Source: a virus. From it: a DNA stretch of 55,586 bases. Location: IMG/VR virus record IMGVR_UViG_3300042691_031785, positions 1-55,586 of that record. One strand, given 5' to 3'. The notes under the pieces were generated by a model. The model had not been told where the DNA came from and made no database searches. It saw only the letters and a list, made by a program, of their open reading frames with translations. This document shows, in pieces, positions 23,806 through 31,524 of the stretch. A program made the translations under genes and the position numbers. Positions within the stretch are counted from its first letter, which is position 1, and each line of letters starts with the position of its first letter.

Positions 23806-24342
23806 TTATATTGCGTTTCCAAATAGCACTAGAGCACTAATCCTAACTGAATAATTAGGATTTGGATTTGACAATTCTATTTTATTTATTAGGTGAGACG
23901 GCTCGTTAGACTTTGGGTTAGTAAATATCGAAAAGAAGTTGTACAAGGGATAGTCTGTTGAATTCAATCCATCAAAAGTTTCGATAGTAAGAGTGACGTT
24001 TTTGTCCTGAATCAAGATCTCTTCTGAATTGTTGTCCACTGTAGGGTATGTTACCTTTAAGAGTATTCCTCTAGCATAAGCCTTTCCGCTCTCTAAGTTT
24101 GCTAGAGGTGACATCATCAGTAGGTTATTATCAAAAAGTGTGGTAAATCCTCCGTTTGCAGTAAGAGTGACTCCTACACAAGAATAACCGTCTACTGGAA
24201 AAGCAAAATCGTTGAGGCAAAACTCTCCGTGAACGTCCTTCCCCTCAGCGATACTGAAACACTTATTATCAAAGAGCTGAAGTATGGCTTGGCTACCGTA
24301 TCCTCCACAACAGTCGCATATCTCATTTAGGTTAGGAATCAT
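23806..24342 (-). CDS. Hypothetical beta-rich protein, 178 aa
   Basis: 178 residues beginning MIPNLNEICDCCGGYGSQAI, with a CDCC cluster at 9-12 and further cysteines at about 28, 42 and 55. The rest is beta-strand-rich (TLTANGGFTTLFDNNLLMMS). AATAAATA at 24360-24367 marks it as a late gene. The Cys cluster could bind metal. No family recognised; likely structural by context. Confidence 0.6.
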   Translation of the reverse strand: MIPNLNEICDCCGGYGSQAILQLFDNKCFSIAEGKDVHGEFCLNDFAFPVDGYSCVGVTLTANGGFTTLFDNNLLMMSPLANLESGKAYARGILLKVTYPTVDNNSEEILIQDKNVTLTIETFDGLNSTDYPLYNFFSIFTNPKSNEPSHLINKIELSNPNPNYSVRISALVLFGNAI

Positions 24343-24359
24343 CTGATTTCGCTTTATTT

Positions 24360-24367
24360 TATTTATT
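24360..24367 (-). promoter_or_regulatory. Late promoter-like octamer AATAAATA
   Basis: 17 bases before the ATG of 23806-24342. Confidence 0.5.
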
Positions 24368-25019
24368 TAAGAAATCGGAGTCTTCGCATCGTCTTTGGAT
24401 TTAAGTTTTTAGGAGCAGAATCTACTTGCGGTTTTTTATCGGGCTCAGGTTTTGGAACATCACCGACCGTTGGTTCCTCTTTGACAGGTTCCTCAATTGT
24501 CAGCTCCTCTTCAGGCAGTGTAACTATTGGCTCATCCTCACTAGATTCATCATCAGAATCCCCATATTTGATAAAGAAGTGTAGACAAGTTAGAGATATT
24601 AAGGGAAGGAGTCCTCCCTCCAAAAGGGCCAAAAACCTACGCTGAGAGACGATGTCCTCAGTGTCGAATCCCATTCCATCAAAAAGAGGTAGGGTAAGCT
24701 CTGCCCAATCCTTAAATTCCTTAGAGTTAACGTTGATCTCAGTGTAACAAAAGAAGATGTTTCCTATGAATTGTATGAGGGTTACTATTATAAAGACGAA
24801 CCATACTGAGAAACCCTTTACTTTCACTGAAGATGCCGCAATGGCAGACATCGCCGCTATCTCAACTGCGATGGAAAGGTATACTGCCCAGCTCATTGGA
24901 TTAGCAAGATCATACCATGAGACCACGTGGGAAATGGAGATGATCGCGACCGAGAGTATAGGAACAAGAAAGGCTAATCTGATGATCAACCTCTTGTTCT
25001 CATTGAACCAATTAGTCAT
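24363..25019 (-). CDS. Four-helix integral membrane protein with acidic Pro-rich tail
   Basis: 218 residues with four predicted transmembrane segments (about 10-32, 45-66, 70-92 and 129-150) and a cytoplasmic or periplasmic tail rich in Glu and Pro (about 155-215), ending with basic residues (LNPKTMRRLRFLK). It is the last gene of the sigma-factor operon and overlaps the upstream gene by 8 bases. Candidates: a holin-like protein or a superinfection/envelope protein; nothing decides between them. Confidence 0.55.
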   Translation of the reverse strand: MTNWFNENKRLIIRLAFLVPILSVAIISISHVVSWYDLANPMSWAVYLSIAVEIAAMSAIAASSVKVKGFSVWFVFIIVTLIQFIGNIFFCYTEINVNSKEFKDWAELTLPLFDGMGFDTEDIVSQRRFLALLEGGLLPLISLTCLHFFIKYGDSDDESSEDEPIVTLPEEELTIEEPVKEEPTVGDVPKPEPDKKPQVDSAPKNLNPKTMRRLRFLK

Positions 25020-25314
25020 TTGACTCTATCTTATTTTTGATGTCGCTAAGGCTGCTTTTGCCCTTATCTAAGTCATCCTCATAGATGAGATAATTAAACA
25101 TTGTTCTCTCCATCTCATCTCTTACCTGCTTAGATGTTGCGTTCTCTTGTATTCGTAACTCAAGCGAATCTATTTTCTTTCCCAAATCACGAGTTTCCTC
25201 CTGAATGTTTGAGATCTTATTAGACGTGCAGCTCTTTGCTACGTACAAAAGGATCAAGACGACTGTACTTACCTTCCAGCCCTCTCTTTTTAAAAAATCT
25301 GTAAACTTTTTCAT
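25012..25314 (-). CDS. Single-pass membrane coiled-coil protein
   Basis: 100 residues: short amphipathic start (MKKFTDFLKREGWK), one transmembrane helix (about 14-28), then a charged coiled coil (SNIQEETRDLGKKIDSLELR). The layout fits inner-membrane spanins, holin accessory proteins or membrane-tethered structural proteins. GATAAATA at 25323-25330 is only 8 bases before the ATG. It overlaps the four-helix membrane protein gene, suggesting the two act together, possibly in lysis. Confidence 0.55.
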   Translation of the reverse strand: MKKFTDFLKREGWKVSTVVLILLYVAKSCTSNKISNIQEETRDLGKKIDSLELRIQENATSKQVRDEMERTMFNYLIYEDDLDKGKSSLSDIKNKIESND

Positions 25315-25322
25315 AGCTCTAT

Positions 25323-25330
25323 TATTTATC
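25323..25330 (-). promoter_or_regulatory. Late promoter-like octamer GATAAATA
   Basis: 8 bases before the ATG of 25012-25314, so a second promoter inside the sigma operon could serve the last two membrane proteins. Confidence 0.45.
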
Positions 25331-25790
25331 TAAAAATCAAATAGCCGATTCCAACCACAGCTAATGCTAGGGAAGAGAGATACGATATTGAATAGATCAA
25401 ATCTTTCCTTCTATAATTAGAAAAATTAAATCCTATCTGAAGAATATATCCATAAAAATCGTCGTTCTTTACCCTCTCGTAGTCAACTGTGATCGAATCG
25501 AGGATTCCCTCTTTAGTTAGAAAATCATTGTACCGATTCATCTTTTCGGAGATCAACTTGAGTTCTACTGATTCTTGTGACGATTCCGAATAGAGAAGAA
25601 GCTCTGGGTTCAAGTCTATTCCTAAGTAAAGGTTTCCTCCTGCGTCAACCTTGAAGCCTATCTTTTCAAGCTTTCCCATCTCATTGAGCTCAAAGATTAT
25701 CCTTTTGTACCTTTTGTACTTAGCGAGCTCGTCGTAATTACTCCTTAGCTTTTTATAAGCAAATATCGGAGATAAGTAATTTAGATTCAT
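25326..25790 (-). CDS. Tail-anchored membrane protein next to the sigma factor
   Basis: 154 residues, soluble for about 130, ending in a hydrophobic segment ([20 protein letters not shown]) that would anchor the C-terminus in the membrane. The gene overlaps the sigma factor stop by four bases (ATGA), so the two are translated together. A membrane protein coupled to an ECF sigma recalls the sigma/anti-sigma arrangement of bacteria, but no anti-sigma motif (such as a zinc-binding HxxxCxxC) is present. Confidence 0.6.
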   Translation of the reverse strand: MNLNYLSPIFAYKKLRSNYDELAKYKRYKRIIFELNEMGKLEKIGFKVDAGGNLYLGIDLNPELLLYSESSQESVELKLISEKMNRYNDFLTKEGILDSITVDYERVKNDDFYGYILQIGFNFSNYRRKDLIYSISYLSSLALAVVGIGYLIFR

Positions 25791-26413
25791 AGTATCATCT
25801 TGATTTTTTCGATCAGGTGAGGGTTCTTCTTGATGACAGAATTCTTGATGTCCGTCCTGATCTTTCTAAGTTTAGTCTTTACTGTGTTTTCGTTTATCTC
25901 ATAGTCTATCGCTATCTGACGAACCTTTTTGTTCTTGATCATCTTATCGATTGCTATGCTCTTTAGAAGTGGGTCCTCAATCAAGTATATCTCGCCGACC
26001 GTTGTGCTGTATAGGTCGTCGATGTCAGTATGAGAGCTCGTAAAGTCCAATGAGTCGTCTTCACAGTCTACTCTTGTGTACATCGTATCGATGTCATAGT
26101 GACAGTGCTTCTTTTCTGAGTGTAGGTAGTAGAGAGTTTCGTTTCTAGCGATTGTATAGATCCAAGTAGTGAACCTGCCCTTTTCGAAATCGAATTTTTC
26201 TAGGTTCTTAAATATCTTCTTAAGCGTCCACTGTAGTGCCTCTTGAGTGTCTGTCTCGTTCTTACAAAATTTCCAAATGTAGTACTTTAGCTTTGGGTAG
26301 ATAAGTTGAGCTAACTCATTTCGTTCTCTTTCTGAGTTCTTGTTAGTTAGTAGGATTTGTGATATTTCTTGAATTCTTTCATTGATTTTGTTGTTGGTTG
26401 ACTCGTATTTCAT
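25787..26413 (-). CDS. ECF-like RNA polymerase sigma factor
   Basis: 208 residues with sigma region 2 (about 33-100; includes [20 protein letters not shown], then the [12 protein letters not shown] block at 81-92 that contacts core and the -10 element) and region 4 (about 145-195; [20 protein letters not shown] helix-turn-helix). Region 3 is short, as in ECF sigmas. It directs host RNA polymerase to a subset of promoters. It lies just after the terminase genes, in a late region where an ATAAATA octamer precedes many genes, so a late-transcription role parallel to T4 gp55 is the main hypothesis. A host-derived regulator is the alternative. Confidence 0.85.
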   Translation of the reverse strand: MKYESTNNKINERIQEISQILLTNKNSERERNELAQLIYPKLKYYIWKFCKNETDTQEALQWTLKKIFKNLEKFDFEKGRFTTWIYTIARNETLYYLHSEKKHCHYDIDTMYTRVDCEDDSLDFTSSHTDIDDLYSTTVGEIYLIEDPLLKSIAIDKMIKNKKVRQIAIDYEINENTVKTKLRKIRTDIKNSVIKKNPHLIEKIKMIL

Positions 26414-26417
26414 AATT

Positions 26418-26726
26418 TTAATTTACTTCCATGTGATTATTTTTTAGGGCAGTGATTATCTTTAGACACTCAGCGCATTTTTCGTACTCTTCTTGGGACT
26501 CATAAAAAACGATCGCACCCTCCAATCCGCTAATGAATTTGTCCCTAGAGAGATTGATCGTATACTCTGTTTCGTTGATGGAAATTTTTACGACTGTTAT
26601 CTCTCCTTTCTTCTTATCCAGATAGTTATCACGGATAGATTTGAATAGGTTGTCGTAAATCTCAATCTTGTGGCGATTAAAGACTTCATCGAGTCCTATA
26701 TCACCTTGAAATTTTAACATGTTCAT
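26418..26726 (-). CDS. Hypothetical protein preceding the sigma factor, 102 aa
   Basis: 102 residues, soluble, ending 4 bases before the sigma gene. It has a strand-rich middle ([20 protein letters not shown]) and a helical end with two cysteines ([17 protein letters not shown]). A 12-bp tandem repeat lies upstream of its start. It may be a partner or regulator of the sigma factor. No family recognised. Confidence 0.6.
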   Translation of the reverse strand: MNMLKFQGDIGLDEVFNRHKIEIYDNLFKSIRDNYLDKKKGEITVVKISINETEYTINLSRDKFISGLEGAIVFYESQEEYEKCAECLKIITALKNNHMEVN

Positions 26727-26732
26727 GATCTT

Positions 26733-26756
26733 GTAATATTAAATGTAATATTAAAT
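26733..26756. repeat. 12-bp tandem direct repeat before the sigma operon
   Basis: GTAATATTAAAT occurs twice in immediate succession (26733-26744 and 26745-26756), 6 bases from the ATG of 26418-26726. Each copy carries the palindrome TAATATTA. It sits where a repressor or activator would control the sigma-factor operon. Confidence 0.5.
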
Positions 26757-26786
26757 AAATTGCTCAAACAAATAATACTAAAAAAA

Positions 26787-28763
26787 TTAGTCTTTGAAAA
26801 ATTTTCCCTTAATATTTTTCATTTTTTGTAGAGCCTCTAGATCAAAGACGTGTGGAGTCCTGTTTAAAGCAGCATCCGCTCCTTTTCCTGAAGCGTTTAT
26901 GTCCTTAAGCGTTGTGTAATCATAGAGAGGCTTACTCTGTCCAGATCTAAAGAGACTAAAGATACGCTCTTCTACCTCTTTATGATACTCAGAAGGCATG
27001 GATTCATAGGTTAGAGTCGCAAGATCCCAGTATTGAGATGAATCAAAGAAAGGAGTAAGGTTCACGCTAGTCATTGCTAAATCGTCGTTTCCGTTCTGTC
27101 CCCTGTATGTTCCTCCCTTGGATTTTCCAAAGGACATGAGCTCCATGATAGTCAGGTAATCCGTAGGTATTATCTTATTGATCGAGATCCAATACTTAAA
27201 CTTTTCACAATATCTTATCTTATTAGTTGGACCGAGCCTAAGTCCGGGTTTCGGCTGCACCGCCATTTCGGTGTGCTTGGTGTGTACAAGCTGAGATGCC
27301 CAATATTCCTCATTATCCATGAGACGGTTGTTGATTATCTCTCCCTTGTGATTCATCTCTAGGACGATACGAACCTTTTCCGAATTGAATATTTGATAAG
27401 TGATGTATTCAACTGCTGACGCGAATTGATTGATATCAATCTCGTTTGATCTCAAGTGACCTATCTGCACTAGTGAGACTGTGTCCAGCTCGCTTCTAAC
27501 AGCGTCCTTCTTTTTTAAGAGTTCCCTTACAGGCATCGCCACCACCTTGTAGATGTTTAGGACTGAATAGTCTCCACCTACTCCGTCCGCCGTGTCTATC
27601 GAAAACACGTAATATGCGGGATCCATCTTAAAATCATATATCGATCTCTTTGCATAGTTTGGATGTAGGGTAAAGTAATCGTTTATGTACGCATGATCCT
27701 CGTCTAGAGTGAACCTTGAGTTCTCGTAATTGCACTTGATGTTATAGAGTCTCTTTAGTTCGTTAGAATTTAAGAGCAACTGATCCGAGGAAAAGAATTG
27801 AAGACCGTATTCCTGGTTAAAGTCTTCGACCGATCCTAAGTTAGCAATCACCTTTTGTTTCCACTCCTCGTCCCTGCCAGCAATCTGCCACCAGTCAACT
27901 CTTAACGGAACATAATCGCTCTGTCCAGAGATAGCGTCTGCCCAAATGTCGTAGAACTTATTCTTGCCGTTTGGCGTGGAGGTGATTATTGCCTTTGCTT
28001 CAGGATCGGCTGTGATCGTTGGAAGTATCGCCTTGTAGAAATCGTTTAGATTCGACTCGTTGATGTGGGCAAACTCATCCATATAGAGTAGGTTTACTGA
28101 GAGACCGATACCTGATTTCTTGGTAGTGGTTCGAGCGACTACTCTACTGTCGTTATCGAACTTGATGTTTCCGCTGTTGATGTGTTTAATTCCTGGTTTC
28201 ATAAAGAATGGTAATCCGTCTAGTCCTATACGAAACTTATCAATAAGTTCTCGAGTCGTGGTAAAATTATCCGCGACGATCAAGGCAGTCTTCTCTGAGT
28301 GGAATAGAAGAAACCAGAGTATGAAGATCGCAGAGGTCACTGACTTTCCAGTCTGACGACTTGCCATTAAAATGTTAAACTTATTCGCTTTAAATGACTG
28401 TAGGATCTCCTCTTGAAAGTCGCGAAGTCCTCCAGCATCCTTTACTAACTGGATACCGTCACTGGTCTGAATGTTACAGTAATTCCAGGCAAAATAGAGC
28501 AGATCTAGCTTGCACGTCTTGAGCTCTTCCCATTCCTCTGGTGTGTACTCAAAGGGTAAGTTTGCCCTTTTTAAATTGATGTCATTATCCTTGAATGGAG
28601 AGTTGTGTAGGCCCTTGATGTCCATTCCATTGTCGATCTCATCTAGCAGCTTATTGATCCGTTCAGTCGTCCATATCGAAGTGTTAGTATCGTCAGCCGC
28701 TCCAGAAAGACCTGAGACTCTTCTAGAAGTAAACGCACCACGATTTGACATAATATCCTTCAT
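26787..28763 (-). CDS. Terminase large subunit (T4 gp17-like)
   Basis: 658 residues; the DNA-packaging motor and nuclease. ATPase Walker A SRQTGKS at 135-141, Walker B LLYMDE at 225-230, and the coupling motif TSTPNG near 261-266. The C-terminal nuclease begins with VFSIDTADGVGGDYS (D390, D393 of the RNase H-like active site), followed by VRIVLEMNHKGE and NDDLAMT acidic motifs. It pairs with the small subunit encoded just upstream. Length fits T4-type large terminases (about 610 residues) with an extended N-terminus. Packaging by a headful mechanism is likely, by family. Confidence 0.95.
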   Translation of the reverse strand: MKDIMSNRGAFTSRRVSGLSGAADDTNTSIWTTERINKLLDEIDNGMDIKGLHNSPFKDNDINLKRANLPFEYTPEEWEELKTCKLDLLYFAWNYCNIQTSDGIQLVKDAGGLRDFQEEILQSFKANKFNILMASRQTGKSVTSAIFILWFLLFHSEKTALIVADNFTTTRELIDKFRIGLDGLPFFMKPGIKHINSGNIKFDNDSRVVARTTTKKSGIGLSVNLLYMDEFAHINESNLNDFYKAILPTITADPEAKAIITSTPNGKNKFYDIWADAISGQSDYVPLRVDWWQIAGRDEEWKQKVIANLGSVEDFNQEYGLQFFSSDQLLLNSNELKRLYNIKCNYENSRFTLDEDHAYINDYFTLHPNYAKRSIYDFKMDPAYYVFSIDTADGVGGDYSVLNIYKVVAMPVRELLKKKDAVRSELDTVSLVQIGHLRSNEIDINQFASAVEYITYQIFNSEKVRIVLEMNHKGEIINNRLMDNEEYWASQLVHTKHTEMAVQPKPGLRLGPTNKIRYCEKFKYWISINKIIPTDYLTIMELMSFGKSKGGTYRGQNGNDDLAMTSVNLTPFFDSSQYWDLATLTYESMPSEYHKEVEERIFSLFRSGQSKPLYDYTTLKDINASGKGADAALNRTPHVFDLEALQKMKNIKGKFFKD

Positions 28764-28767
28764 GCGA

Positions 28768-29499
28768 TTAAATTATTTCAGTTAAGTCAATGAAATCATC
28801 CCCAGTCTCATCGTCGCCAAGGTCGATGTTTCGCTCTCTCATTAGATCTGATTTCTTACTAGGATCAGTAAGTTCTCCAGGTCGGTGAGTCTCTCCCTTA
28901 ACGTTTGCAGGAAGGCTCTTTATCACGTTCTTTGTTCCAACCGTGATGAAGAACTGTCCCTCTTCTGGGCTTGAGTCGACCGTGTCTGACTCTGGATTGA
29001 CTGATGGTTTGGAGTTTAAGGATCGATAAGTGTCCTCTAAAAACAGGACATAGTTTGCTTGCATCTTAGTGATGGACGCCATTTTGTCCTGTAGCTGTCC
29101 CATCACCTCAATTAAACGCGGATGAGTGTTGCCCGAAGTTATCTCCTCCATCACCTTTATGATGGTTATCTTTAGTGTCTTTAATTGAAAGAAGAGATTG
29201 GAAATATTGATCGTATCAAGCTCTTTCTTGTGTCTAGCATAGTCGTTTTCTTCAAAGAGACCTATGTCAACAAAATTCTTAAATAGCGAATCGGTAATCT
29301 CACGAGCCTTTTTAGTGAATTGATTACTCATGTCCTCAAAGTCATAAGGGCTCTCAGGTCTAGTCTTTTCGGAGATCTCATTGTCGACCACCATGTCGTC
29401 GTGAGTCTCAGTGCCTATGCTTTGTAGCAGAGAGCTTATCTCGTCTCTCAAGTGAGCACGATTTTCTCGACTCATGCCGGGTTTCTTACCTGCTGCCAT
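28768..29499 (-). CDS. Terminase small subunit (T4 gp16-like)
   Basis: 243 residues, helical in the middle (FFQLKTLKITIIKVMEEITS, then MASITKMQANYVLFLEDTYR), with disordered acidic ends. The central coiled-coil hairpin and the NYVLFLEDTYR string fit T4-type small terminases, which form rings on DNA and stimulate the large subunit. It is 4 bases upstream of the large subunit gene. Identification rests on synteny and helical layout. Confidence 0.7.
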   Translation of the reverse strand: MAAGKKPGMSRENRAHLRDEISSLLQSIGTETHDDMVVDNEISEKTRPESPYDFEDMSNQFTKKAREITDSLFKNFVDIGLFEENDYARHKKELDTINISNLFFQLKTLKITIIKVMEEITSGNTHPRLIEVMGQLQDKMASITKMQANYVLFLEDTYRSLNSKPSVNPESDTVDSSPEEGQFFITVGTKNVIKSLPANVKGETHRPGELTDPSKKSDLMRERNIDLGDDETGDDFIDLTEII

Positions 29500-29500
29500 C

Positions 29501-29746
29501 TTAGCGAATTTTGTTTTCGTACTTCTCTAACGCGGGGTTAGCGTGAATCTTTATCTGCTTTACTGATTCTACCCACTCATAAACAACCTTTTCAAGCTGT
29601 TCTAGGAAATAGTCTAGGGTAGAATTGGCTCCAAACATCTGAGAGGACAAGCTCCTTTTTAGGATCTGTCCTTTATAATCGAATCCTAAGTTTCTTCTTT
29701 TTTCTCTTCTTTCGTATACCGGTCGATATATGCTATCTTTTACCAT
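29501..29746 (-). CDS. Small hypothetical protein between wedge and terminase genes
   Basis: 81 residues, basic N-terminus (YRPVYERREKRRNLGFDYKG) and a helical second half (LEQLEKVVYEWVESVKQIKI). One base separates it from the terminase small subunit gene and six from the baseplate wedge gene, so it is part of the same late transcript. Function unknown. Confidence 0.6.
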   Translation of the reverse strand: MVKDSIYRPVYERREKRRNLGFDYKGQILKRSLSSQMFGANSTLDYFLEQLEKVVYEWVESVKQIKIHANPALEKYENKIR

Positions 29747-29752
29747 ATTGAG

Positions 29753-31411
29753 TTATTTTTTAGGTCTTGGCACTATTTCTTTTATCTGGATGTTTACAGG
29801 TCCTAAAGCGTCATCAGTTATTCCAGTAGAATAAAAATTTCCATATCGATCGCTAAATCCTCCCCTAATTATTGGGAGTTCCTGAACATCGACTATGATA
29901 TCGTTAAATTCGTCAATACCGACGTCTGCTGAGTTTGGATTGGCGATCTTCGCTACCTCATTCTTTCGGCACACTAGGTTCACTGAGACTGAATCGACTC
30001 CATTTACCTCCTCTATTATCTTTATTAGATCACTCTTTGGAATTCTAGTTAGCCTTGTGTTTTGGATGAAATAGTCTGATATTCCATTAAGGATGTCTCT
30101 CTTGATGATGTCAGTCGACACGTCGTCGAAGACTATTATTGAAGTATTGATCACGTATTCGCTAGGGATGGGATCAACTATTCTAACGTCAGTCGAGATC
30201 AACTTAGACCCGCTCTTTTCAATGTATTTTAAGAGTTGATTTTTCTGATAGTCAGATAGGATGAATCTCTCAAGAGACGCGCTAAAGTAATCCTGAGAAG
30301 TGCTAAATGTCTTTCTGATGTCAGGTATGAGAAAAAGATTCAATATCCTAGTATCAATTTCATCCAAATAAACGTTTATTATGGAGAAAAGCTTTAATTT
30401 TCTAAGCACAGTCTCATAGTGATCAATGTTCACTAGAGCAAAGCTTTTAGACTGTTTTGGCGCTATTAATCGAGTTAGTTTAGAATCTTCCGCATTCGCT
30501 CCAAAGAAAGGAGGGTTTGTTGTGGTGATCTCTATGTACTGGTTCATGTCTATCTCGTCTCCTAGTAAGCTAAACCCAGTGTCGACGAACTCGAAAAGTA
30601 TTGAGGCTTTATCCTCAGTACGAATGTTACCGTTAGAACCTTCAGTTATGAGATACTCAACGTCGATGTCCGATCCTCTAGGAGGAATCTTTCCGTAATT
30701 ACCATTTCCAAAATAGATGTCCAGTCCGCTAGTGATTCCGGTCCTTGCGACAAATCCTTTTTCTCCCCTAGGAATGTCCAACATTGAGTTGTACTTAGTC
30801 CATTTTTCACCGTTTACATAAACGTTCACCAAAAAATTATCCATGTAAAAGTTTTGGGGGCTGCCTATTGAAAAGCTCTCAATCGGTTCTCCCTTGGCCG
30901 TTACTCGCTGACTCTCAATTATTCCTTGACGAATGGCCAGCTTGATCCCGTTATTGCTCCCATTGAAAGAAAACTTGATCTCGTCTTGAGGAAGGTCTAA
31001 CACATAGATGAGACCGTTCCTTTTACATCTAAGCTTGGACAGGTTTGGAATGATGACAAGATCAGTGTCAGGAGGTTCAAGGCCAGCGATAGTTGATAAG
31101 CTGACCTCACCGACCGCCGAGACTGCTCGGCTTGGATTATGGCCGGCAAGTGCCGCTAAAGAGTAGACAGAAGTAAGTCGAGTTGCCTCATTGATGTTTA
31201 GTTCAGTTATAGAATCCTCAATGTAGTAAAAAACAAGTTGAGTCAGGTTTTCAACTACTAGAAGAAGCTGACCAAACGGCGACGCCGACGTGTAAATCCC
31301 ACGACTCTGACCGTATCTATTGGTCAGGTAATTTATCGTGTCTCTTAATATGTCCTCAACGAAAAAACTTAGCGTTTTAAAGACTTTGTAGTTATCGACG
31401 ACTCTTGCCAT
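29753..31411 (-). CDS. Baseplate wedge protein, gp6/J-like
   Basis: 552 residues. The block IYFGNGNYGKIPPRGSDIDV is the signature of the gp6/GpJ baseplate family (T4 gp6, P2 gpJ), whose dimers form the inner ring of the wedge. Before it lies a beta-rich segment, and after it a helical region followed by the repeated alpha/beta J domains (ISDYFIQNTRLTRIPKSDLI, then IIEEVNGVDSVSVNLVC). Two overlapping octamers (AATAAATA at 31421-31428 and 31430-31437) precede its start. Family assignment is firm; subunit equivalence to gp6 is likely by length and context. Confidence 0.85.
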   Translation of the reverse strand: MARVVDNYKVFKTLSFFVEDILRDTINYLTNRYGQSRGIYTSASPFGQLLLVVENLTQLVFYYIEDSITELNINEATRLTSVYSLAALAGHNPSRAVSAVGEVSLSTIAGLEPPDTDLVIIPNLSKLRCKRNGLIYVLDLPQDEIKFSFNGSNNGIKLAIRQGIIESQRVTAKGEPIESFSIGSPQNFYMDNFLVNVYVNGEKWTKYNSMLDIPRGEKGFVARTGITSGLDIYFGNGNYGKIPPRGSDIDVEYLITEGSNGNIRTEDKASILFEFVDTGFSLLGDEIDMNQYIEITTTNPPFFGANAEDSKLTRLIAPKQSKSFALVNIDHYETVLRKLKLFSIINVYLDEIDTRILNLFLIPDIRKTFSTSQDYFSASLERFILSDYQKNQLLKYIEKSGSKLISTDVRIVDPIPSEYVINTSIIVFDDVSTDIIKRDILNGISDYFIQNTRLTRIPKSDLIKIIEEVNGVDSVSVNLVCRKNEVAKIANPNSADVGIDEFNDIIVDVQELPIIRGGFSDRYGNFYSTGITDDALGPVNIQIKEIVPRPKK

Positions 31412-31420
31412 TGTTCGAAC

Positions 31421-31437
31421 TATTTATTTTATTTATT
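31421..31437 (-). promoter_or_regulatory. Two tandem late promoter-like octamers (AATAAATA)
   Basis: Copies at 31421-31428 and 31430-31437, 9 and 18 bases before the ATG of the baseplate wedge gene. Confidence 0.5.
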
Positions 31438-31499
31438 CAATTTTTGTCTAATGCTACCTGATTATCTAATACTTTGCTGTAACCTAAAGGATCTATTAA

Positions 31500-31507
31500 G
31501 ATAAATA
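31500..31507 (+). promoter_or_regulatory. Late promoter-like octamer GATAAATA
   Basis: 17 bases before the ATG of 31525-32844, start of the plus-strand cassette. Confidence 0.55.
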
Positions 31508-31524
31508 GAATAAAGATCGACGAA

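Larger units (their letters stand above)
31412..31524. other. Divergent promoter region
   Basis: 113 bases between the minus-strand baseplate wedge gene and the plus-strand fibre cassette. It carries octamers on both strands: two facing left near 31421-31437 and GATAAATA facing right at 31500-31507. No coding frame is supported. Confidence 0.6.

Noticed and set aside
25326-25790. Calling the sigma-coupled membrane protein an anti-sigma factor
   Set aside because: Only gene order supports it; no zinc-binding anti-sigma motif or known anti-sigma domain is visible.
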